From Paraburkholderia sp041321145 (GTDB lineage: Bacteria; Pseudomonadota; Gammaproteobacteria; Burkholderiales; Burkholderiaceae): DNA of 64,000 bases. A program made the position numbers and the translations under genes. The stretch is taken from positions 620,001 to 684,000 of the forward strand of contig NZ_JBGGWA010000002.1 of the NCBI RefSeq assembly GCF_041321145.1, in the 5' to 3' direction. Positions 58,460 to 64,000 of the stretch are shown one piece after another (position 1 is the stretch's first letter; the number at the start of each line of letters is the position of its first letter). The notes under the pieces were generated by a model. That model did no database searches, was not told where the DNA came from, and worked only from the letters and a program-made list of their open reading frames with translations.

Positions 58460-60196
58460 TTACTGCGCCAACGCGGCGCGGACTTTCCCGATCACCGTTT
58501 GTGCCGCGTCTTCAACCGGCAACAGCGTGGCCTCAGTGTCGCGGCGGCCCTGGTATTCAAGCTTGCCGTCCTTCAGGCCACGATCGCCGATCACCAGACG
58601 ATGCGGCACGCCGATCAGTTCCCAGTCGGCGAACATCACGCCCGGGCGCTCGCCGCGGTCGTCGAGGATCACGTCAATGCCCGCTTCGACCAGTGCCGCG
58701 TACAGCTTGTCGGCCTGCTCGCGCACGGCTTCGCTGCGGTCGTAACCCATCGGGCACAGCACGACTTCGAACGGCGCGATCGATTCCGGCCAGATGATGC
58801 CCTTGTCGTCGAAATTCTGCTCGATCGCGGCGCCCAGAATACGCGTGACGCCGATGCCGTAGCAGCCCATTTCCATCGGCTGCGGCTTGCCGTTCTCGTC
58901 GAGGCAGTTCGCGTTCATCGCTTCCGAATACTTCTTGCCGAGCTGGAACACGTGGCCGACTTCAATGCCGCGGCAGATGTCGATCACGCCCTTGCCATCC
59001 GGCGACGGATCGCCCTTCTTCACGTTGCGGATATCGGCGACGACCGGCTCCGGCAGATCGCGGCCCCAGTTCACGCCGGTGGTGTGGTAATCCACCTCGT
59101 TCGAACCGACCACGAAGTCGCTCATGTTCGCGACCGTGCGGTCCGCGACAACCTTGACCGGCTTCTTCGTGTTGATCGGGCCAAGATAGCCCGGCGGCGT
59201 GCCGAAGGTTGCGACAATCTCGGCTTCTGTCGCCATGCGGAACTCAGCCAGACCCGGCAGCTTGCTCGCCTTGATCTCGTTCAGATCGTGATCGCCGCGC
59301 AGCATCAGCAACCAGATGGTCGGCTCGGCGCCTTCATTTTCCGTGGCGAGGATGATCGACTTGATGGTGCGCTCGAGCGGGATATTCAGCAGCTCGGCCA
59401 CGGCCTCGCACTTCGCTTTGCCAGGCGTTGCGGTCTTCTTCATTTCCTCGGCCGGCGCTGCGCGCTCCTTGTAGAGCGGGAGCGCTTCAGCCGCTTCGAC
59501 GTTTGCAGCGAAATCCGACGTCGGGCAATACGCGATCGCGTCTTCGCCGGTTTCGGCGATCACGTGGAATTCATGCGAGCCACTGCCGCCGATCGAACCG
59601 TTGTCCGCCGCCACTGCACGGAAATCCAGACCAAGACGCGTGAAGATGCGCACGTACGCGTCGTACATCTTGCGATACGACTCGCGCAGGCCTTCCGCGT
59701 CTTTGTCGAACGAGTACGCGTCTTTCATGATGAACTCGCGGCCACGCATCACACCGAAACGCGGCCGGATCTCGTCGCGGAACTTCGTCTGGATCTGGTA
59801 GAAGTTCACCGGCAACTGGCGGTAGCTCTTGATCTGGCCGCGCGCGATATCCGTCACCACTTCTTCATGGGTCGGTCCGAACACGAAATCGGATTGCTTG
59901 CGATCCTTGAAGCGCAGCAGTTCGGGGCCGTATTTTTCCCAACGGCCCGATTCCTGCCACAGTTCAGCCGGCTGCACTGACGGCATCAACAACTCGATCC
60001 CGCCTGCCCGGTTCATTTCTTCGCGCACGATGGCTTCCACCTTGCGGATCGAACGCAGGCCGATCGGCAGGTAGTTATAGATGCCGCCGGCGACGCGGCG
60101 GATCATGCCGGCGCGCACCATGAGCTTGTGGCTGACGATCTCGGCGTCGGCGGGCGCTTCTTTCAGCGTGCCGATAAAGAAACGGGAAGCTTTCAT
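58460..60196 (-). CDS. proS: Prolyl-tRNA synthetase, bacterial type
   Basis: ProS charges tRNA-Pro. The 578-residue class II enzyme has motif 1 around IVREEMNRAGGIELLMP, motif 2 near FRDEIRPRFGVMRGREFIMKDAYSF, and motif 3 with the CYGIGVTRILGAAIEQ segment. An editing (INS/YbaK-like) domain sits between them. A C-terminal anticodon domain contains RPGVMFADWELIG. This is the long bacterial form with cis editing. Confidence 0.98.
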   Translation of the reverse strand: MKASRFFIGTLKEAPADAEIVSHKLMVRAGMIRRVAGGIYNYLPIGLRSIRKVEAIVREEMNRAGGIELLMPSVQPAELWQESGRWEKYGPELLRFKDRKQSDFVFGPTHEEVVTDIARGQIKSYRQLPVNFYQIQTKFRDEIRPRFGVMRGREFIMKDAYSFDKDAEGLRESYRKMYDAYVRIFTRLGLDFRAVAADNGSIGGSGSHEFHVIAETGEDAIAYCPTSDFAANVEAAEALPLYKERAAPAEEMKKTATPGKAKCEAVAELLNIPLERTIKSIILATENEGAEPTIWLLMLRGDHDLNEIKASKLPGLAEFRMATEAEIVATFGTPPGYLGPINTKKPVKVVADRTVANMSDFVVGSNEVDYHTTGVNWGRDLPEPVVADIRNVKKGDPSPDGKGVIDICRGIEVGHVFQLGKKYSEAMNANCLDENGKPQPMEMGCYGIGVTRILGAAIEQNFDDKGIIWPESIAPFEVVLCPMGYDRSEAVREQADKLYAALVEAGIDVILDDRGERPGVMFADWELIGVPHRLVIGDRGLKDGKLEYQGRRDTEATLLPVEDAAQTVIGKVRAALAQ

Positions 60197-60536
60197 TCAG
60201 ATTTTCCAAAAGCGGCGGCTCCGGAGGGACCGCCCGAAAGGTGAAAACGGTAGGGAAATCGACACAGACCCGGCTCAGCGCCGGTACGGACTTGCCGAAC
60301 ACCGAGCCCCAAGCCGGCCTAACGCCCGGCAAACCCCCGGCAAAAATCCAGCCCCATCGCCGCGTCGAAGCGCCGCGCAAAGCCTATGCAGCAAGGGATA
60401 ACGCACGGAAAGACTGACAGGCTACCGCAAACGCGGCCCTTTTGCGGTGAATCGTTCCAATCTGGTGCGAATCGGTGCGTCGGGCCCGTTATCTGTTTAT
60501 AATCAAAGCAATTTTAAAGGATTCGAAGGTGGTTGT
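60197..60536. other. Divergent gap between proS and rppH
   Basis: This 340-base gap should hold the promoters of both genes. A perfect TATAAT (60498-60503) lies 33 bases before the rppH start on the plus strand, without a good -35. No other structure or gene was found. Confidence 0.45.
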
Positions 60537-61280
60537 ATGCTGGATCGTGAAGGCTTTCGCCCGAACGTCGGCATCATCCTCTTGAACGCGCACAACGAGG
60601 TGTTTTGGGGCAAACGGCTCCGTGAACATTCCTGGCAGTTTCCGCAAGGGGGCATCAAGTACGGAGAGACCCCCGTGCAAGCGATGTATCGGGAGTTACA
60701 CGAAGAAACCGGGCTGCTTCCTGAGCACGTCAAGGTGATCGGCCGCACGCGCGACTGGTTGCGTTACGAGGTGCCTGACAAGTTCATCAAGCGCGAAGTA
60801 CGCGGTCATTACCGCGGCCAGAAACAAATCTGGTTTTTGCTCCGGATGGTTGGACGCGATTGCGACATCTGCTTGCGCGCCACCGACCACCCCGAGTTCG
60901 ATGCATGGCGCTGGAACGAGTACTGGGTGCCGCTCGACTGTGTGATCGAGTTCAAGCGGGATGTATATCAGTTGGCGCTGACGGAACTATCCCGTTTCAT
61001 GCGCCGGGCTGCGCCGCGTGCGGAAAAACCTGGCGGGCACCATGGGCCGCGTTATCCACGGATAGCGTCGTCAATGGAAAGTCCACCGGATTCGACGATG
61101 GTGACGGTCACCACCTCGGTGACCACCCTCACCATCGAGACGTCGATTCACACGACGATCGTGTCTGATTGCGGGCCGGGCGCCGGGTCGGAAGCCGAGG
61201 TTGGCTCCGCGTCGGAACACGAAGACGAATCGGCTCACGAAACGGCCGGCGCGCTGCTCCGCTCGCGCGCGCGCAATTGA
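60537..61280 (+). CDS. rppH: RNA pyrophosphohydrolase with C-terminal extension
   Basis: RppH removes pyrophosphate from mRNA 5' ends and so starts decay. The 247-residue product begins with MLDREGFRPNVGIIL and has WQFPQGGIKYGETPVQAM leading into the Nudix box G-x5-E-x7-REL-x-EE-x-GL. LRYEVPDKFIKRE and FKRDVYQLALTEL are further conserved parts. Residues about 175-247 are an extra Thr/Ser- then Glu/Ser-rich tail absent from E. coli RppH (176 residues). The start has an AAGGTGG site. Confidence 0.95.
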   Translation: MLDREGFRPNVGIILLNAHNEVFWGKRLREHSWQFPQGGIKYGETPVQAMYRELHEETGLLPEHVKVIGRTRDWLRYEVPDKFIKREVRGHYRGQKQIWFLLRMVGRDCDICLRATDHPEFDAWRWNEYWVPLDCVIEFKRDVYQLALTELSRFMRRAAPRAEKPGGHHGPRYPRIASSMESPPDSTMVTVTTSVTTLTIETSIHTTIVSDCGPGAGSEAEVGSASEHEDESAHETAGALLRSRARN

Positions 61281-61356
61281 CAATTCTGTGCGGCTGCCCA
61301 TGCCGTCTCTGCTGGCGCGACTCCTGGAGCCGCGCCAGTGTTTTGAGGAAACCATA

Positions 61357-61914
61357 TTGAAAGCACTTGCTCTCGTCGTGGCGTGCGTCGCCACCGGCGC
61401 CCTGCTGGCTGGCTGTTCGAGCGCCGGCAAACCCACCAATAAAGACGACAGCGCGTTTACCTACCTGCTGGACCGGCCGACCACCTGGGTTGAAAACAAG
61501 GTGGACACCTTGCCGCCACTGCCGCAAGACTCGAATCTGCTGCCTTTCGAGGTCTCCGGCAACACGCCGCTGCAGTTCTCTGTCGATAGAAATTCGCTGA
61601 GCGTCGGCACCGATGGCGTGGTGCGCTACACGGTGGTTGTGACGAGCCCGAGCGGCGCTCGCAACGTGAACTACGAAGGGATTCGCTGCGACACGTATGA
61701 ATGGCGCCTGTACGCGGGCCTCAACGCGGATCACGACGGCTGGGACCAGACCGTCGCTAACAGCTTCACGCGCATCGAGAACGGCGCGCTGAACGCCTAT
61801 CAGGCGACGCTGTATCAGGATTATCTGTGCGCGAACAAGATGCCCACAGGCAACGCGAAGCAGATTGTCGAGAACATCCGCTACAAGCGCACGCAGACCT
61901 CGCTGATTCATTAA
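61357..61914 (+). CDS. CNP1-like family lipoprotein
   Basis: The 185-residue protein starts with TTG at 61357, preceded by GAGGA at seven bases. It has a lipoprotein signal with lipobox LLAGC (Cys at about residue 20). The mature part contains YTVVVTSPSGARNVNYEGIRCDTYEWRLYA-type sequence seen in the CNP1-like family, first noted as a Neisseria cryptic protein. Longer starts are open up to 61201 but would bury the signal peptide. The function is unknown; an envelope location is likely. Confidence 0.87.
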   Translation: MKALALVVACVATGALLAGCSSAGKPTNKDDSAFTYLLDRPTTWVENKVDTLPPLPQDSNLLPFEVSGNTPLQFSVDRNSLSVGTDGVVRYTVVVTSPSGARNVNYEGIRCDTYEWRLYAGLNADHDGWDQTVANSFTRIENGALNAYQATLYQDYLCANKMPTGNAKQIVENIRYKRTQTSLIH

Positions 61915-61960
61915 GGCAGTCTTCGCGAAGGGCACTTCGAATCCGGATGCTGCGGAGGAC

Positions 61961-62001
61961 AAAAAACCCCGTTCCAGCTCACGCTGGAACGGGTTTTTTT
62001 A
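61961..62001 (+). terminator. Bidirectional terminator between the CNP1-like gene and proB
   Basis: AAAAAACCCCGTTCCAGC and GCTGGAACGGGTTTTTTT form a long stem with A- and T-tracts on both ends, ending the two converging genes. Confidence 0.88.
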
Positions 62002-62027
62002 TGCGTCGTGCGGGCCTGACCCAGGCG

Positions 62028-63146
62028 TCAAACCAGTACGAGGTTATCGCGATGGATTAACTCGGGCTCCAGCATGTAGCCGAGCACCGACTCGATCTCG
62101 CCGCTCGGACGCCGCTGGATCAGCTTGGTTTCCGCGCTGCTGTAATTCGTCAGTCCGCGCGCAACTTCACGCCCTGCCGGACTCAGGCACGCGATCACTT
62201 CGCCGCGCGCAAACGCGCCCTGCACGCCAACAATACCGATCGGCAGCAAGCTCTTGCCGCCTTCGGTCAATTTCTCGACCGCGCCGTCGTCGATCACGAC
62301 GTGCCCGCGCACTTGCAGGTGATCGGCCATCCATTGCTTACGCGCCGCCATCCGCGCGGTGCGTGCGATCAACTGCGTGCCGATCGCTTCGCCCGAGGCG
62401 AGCCGTGACAATACGTCTGCTTCGCGACCGCTCGCGATCACGGTATTGGCGCCGCTGTGAGCCGCGCGTTTGGCGGCGAGAATCTTGGTCAGCATGCCGC
62501 CGCGGCCGAGGCTCGAACCCGCGCCGCCCGCCATCGCTTCGAGCTCCGGCGCACCGGCATCGGCCTGCTGGACGAGCGTGGCGTTCGGGTCCTTACGCGG
62601 GTCGGCAGTGAAAAGACCTTGCTGATCGGTCAGGATGACAAGCGCATCCCCTTCGATCAGGTTCGCGACCAATGCACCCAGCGTGTCGTTGTCGCCGAAC
62701 TTGATTTCGTCGGTCACCACCGTGTCGTTCTCGTTGATGATCGGCACGACGCCCAATCGCAGCAGCGTCAGCAAGGTGGAACGCGCGTTCAGATAGCGTT
62801 CGCGATCGGCCAGATCGGCGTGGGTCAGCAGGATCTGTGCAGTCTGGATCGAATGCTCGGCAAAGCGGCTTTCGTAAACCTGTGCGAGGCCCATTTGACC
62901 GACAGCCGCGGCCGCCTGCAATTCGTCGATTTCGCGTGGCCGCCTGGTCCAACCGAGCCGCTGCATTCCTTCAGCGATGGCGCCCGAACTGACCAGCACC
63001 ACTTCCTTGCCTTGCGCGCGCAGTGCGGCAATCTGCGCGGCCCAACGGCCGATCGCAGCATGATCGAGGCCGCGCCCGTCATTCGTGACGAGGCTCGAAC
63101 CGACTTTCACTACCAATCGCCGTGAATCTGCGATGACGGAACGCAT
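62028..63146 (-). CDS. proB: Glutamate 5-kinase
   Basis: ProB phosphorylates glutamate as the first step of proline synthesis. The 372-residue product has an amino-acid-kinase domain (1-260). VVKVGSSLVTNDG, VSSGAIAEGMQRLG, INENDTVVTDEIKFGDND, LTDQQGLFTADPR and GRGGMLTKILAAKRAAHSG are visible. A C-terminal PUA domain (about 280-365) follows. The start MRSVIADS at 63146 was chosen from family resemblance; the frame is open to 63179. It is 69 bases downstream of obgE. Confidence 0.97.
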   Translation of the reverse strand: MRSVIADSRRLVVKVGSSLVTNDGRGLDHAAIGRWAAQIAALRAQGKEVVLVSSGAIAEGMQRLGWTRRPREIDELQAAAAVGQMGLAQVYESRFAEHSIQTAQILLTHADLADRERYLNARSTLLTLLRLGVVPIINENDTVVTDEIKFGDNDTLGALVANLIEGDALVILTDQQGLFTADPRKDPNATLVQQADAGAPELEAMAGGAGSSLGRGGMLTKILAAKRAAHSGANTVIASGREADVLSRLASGEAIGTQLIARTARMAARKQWMADHLQVRGHVVIDDGAVEKLTEGGKSLLPIGIVGVQGAFARGEVIACLSPAGREVARGLTNYSSAETKLIQRRPSGEIESVLGYMLEPELIHRDNLVLV

Positions 63147-63215
63147 TGTGCGCGGTCTCCAAGATGACGCGTGATGCATGCCGGCAGCCCTCGCAGGTGC
63201 CGGCGCTCAGGCTTG

Positions 63216-64000
63216 TTACTCCTGCGGGTCGACGCTGGCGTCGTCCGAAGCAGCGGCCGGCGCTTCCGGCTTTTCGCGGAAACGCACGTCAGCTGCAAGA
63301 TCTTCGGCTTCAGCCGCGCGCTGCGCGTCCGAATGCGCGGCGATGTGATCGAACACCGCGTAGCAAAGGTTTTCACAACCCTGGCCCGTCAGCGCCGAGA
63401 TTTCGAACACCGGACCGTCCCAGCCGAAGCCTTCGGTGAATGCCGCGACGCGTGCTTCGCGCTCGTCTTCGGGCACCATGTCGAGCTTGTTCAGCACGAG
63501 CCAGCGGGTCTTCTCATACAGCAGTTCGTCGTACTTGCGCAGCTCGTTGACGATTGCCTTGGCTTCCGCGACCGGATCGACGGCGTCGTCGAACGGTGCG
63601 AGGTCGACGATATGCAGCAGCAAGCCGGTGCGCTGCAAGTGACGCAGGAACTGGTGACCGAGACCGGCGCCTTCCGCCGCGCCTTCGATCAAACCGGGAA
63701 TGTCGGCGATCACGAAGCTGCGGCTCGGCCCGACGCGCACCACACCGAGATTCGGCGCCAGCGTGGTAAACGGGTAATCGGCGATCTTCGGTTTCGCGTT
63801 CGATACCGACGCGATGAAGGTCGACTTGCCGGCATTCGGCATACCGAGCAGACCGACGTCCGCCAGCACCTTCAATTCGAGGCGCACCATGCGGCGCTCG
63901 CCGGGCTTGCCGTCGGTTTTCTGGCGCGGCGCGCGGTTCGTACTGGATTTGAAATGCAGGTTACCGAGACCACCCGCGCCGCCTTGCGCGATTTGCACGC
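63216..64000 (-). CDS. obgE: Obg-family GTPase (5' end missing)
   Basis: Obg is an essential GTPase linked to the 50S ribosome, cell cycle and stringent response. The gene runs off the right edge; about 260 C-terminal residues are present. They begin at the end of the glycine-rich Obg domain (QGGAGGLGNLHFKSSTNRAPR). The G-domain follows with GMPNAGKSTFIASVS, DIPGLIEGAAEGAGLGHQFLRH, NKLDMVP and SALTGQG, then an acidic tail typical of Obg. The obgE-proB order is common in beta-proteobacteria. Confidence 0.97.
   Translation of the reverse strand, partial: VQIAQGGAGGLGNLHFKSSTNRAPRQKTDGKPGERRMVRLELKVLADVGLLGMPNAGKSTFIASVSNAKPKIADYPFTTLAPNLGVVRVGPSRSFVIADIPGLIEGAAEGAGLGHQFLRHLQRTGLLLHIVDLAPFDDAVDPVAEAKAIVNELRKYDELLYEKTRWLVLNKLDMVPEDEREARVAAFTEGFGWDGPVFEISALTGQGCENLCYAVFDHIAAHSDAQRAAEAEDLAADVRFREKPEAPAAASDDASVDPQE

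Noticed and set aside
1..64000. tRNA, rRNA, prophage or plasmid-transfer genes
   Set aside because: None was recognised by eye; a tRNAscan or Rfam search would be decisive and could not be run.

Overview
The window is a GC-rich stretch of core chromosome from a beta-proteobacterium of the Burkholderia group, most probably Paraburkholderia. The evidence is the gene content and order (exbB-exbD beside dapB-bamE-fur, accB-accC-prmA-DUF3426-tpx-nucleoside kinase), a lysine/alanine-repeat histone H1-like protein, a PfkB kinase that closely resembles the B. thailandensis nucleoside kinase as I remember it, and a shared intergenic inverted-repeat family. Species cannot be fixed from the sequence alone. 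No rRNA, tRNA, phage, transposase gene or CRISPR array was found.

Layout. 1-3.9 kb: 5' tip of leuS, the exbD/exbB proton-channel pair, dapB, lipoprotein bamE and divergent fur. 4.0-7.9 kb: a ureide-catabolism block (allA, allantoicase, a DctA-type carrier) divergent from a FadR-type GntR regulator, with a near-ideal FadR-like operator just downstream of the carrier promoter. 8.0-17.5 kb: gap and tkt, spermidine synthase, a VOC protein, rsmE, a barnase-like RNase with its barstar-like inhibitor, and maeB; downstream of maeB is an unassigned region with a plus-strand small-RNA candidate and two tandem terminators. 17.8-20.7 kb: thiL-pgpA-pncC converging on pyrF.

20.8-31.3 kb is a ten-gene sugar cluster on the minus strand: IclR regulator, 2-keto-3-deoxygalactonokinase, KDPGal aldolase, an SDR, an AraF/AraG/AraH-type ABC importer, a second SDR, an SMP-30 lactonase and an aldose 1-epimerase. 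It covers import, mutarotation, oxidation, lactone hydrolysis and the last two steps of an oxidative D-galactose/L-arabinose-type route; the aldonate dehydratase is absent. Three tandem 49-bp hairpin repeats lie between the binding-protein gene and the ATPase gene. The 1.2-kb gap after the regulator holds a large inverted-repeat element with no convincing gene.

32.5-38.4 kb: mtgA, aroE, an RNB-family exoribonuclease, a YqiA-type esterase and mpl, with ATGA overlaps at two junctions. 38.6-46.9 kb is a plus-strand run: an unknown nucleotidyltransferase-like protein, a TlpA-like thioredoxin, aroQ, accB, accC, prmA, a zinc-ribbon DUF3426 protein, tpx, a nucleoside kinase and a glycine-zipper lipoprotein. 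47.2-53.6 kb: histone H1-like gene and class Ia ribonucleotide reductase (nrdB, nrdA), preceded by three DnaA boxes and two NrdR boxes at the promoter. 53.7-64 kb: ampD, a small membrane protein, a CcsA-like protein, ffh, a hypoxanthine phosphoribosyltransferase-like gene, marC, proS, rppH, a CNP1-like lipoprotein, proB and the 3' part of obgE.

Start codons were chosen from ribosome-binding sites, family length and signal peptides; several genes begin with GTG or TTG. Functions come from recognised motifs and remembered families; no database search was run.
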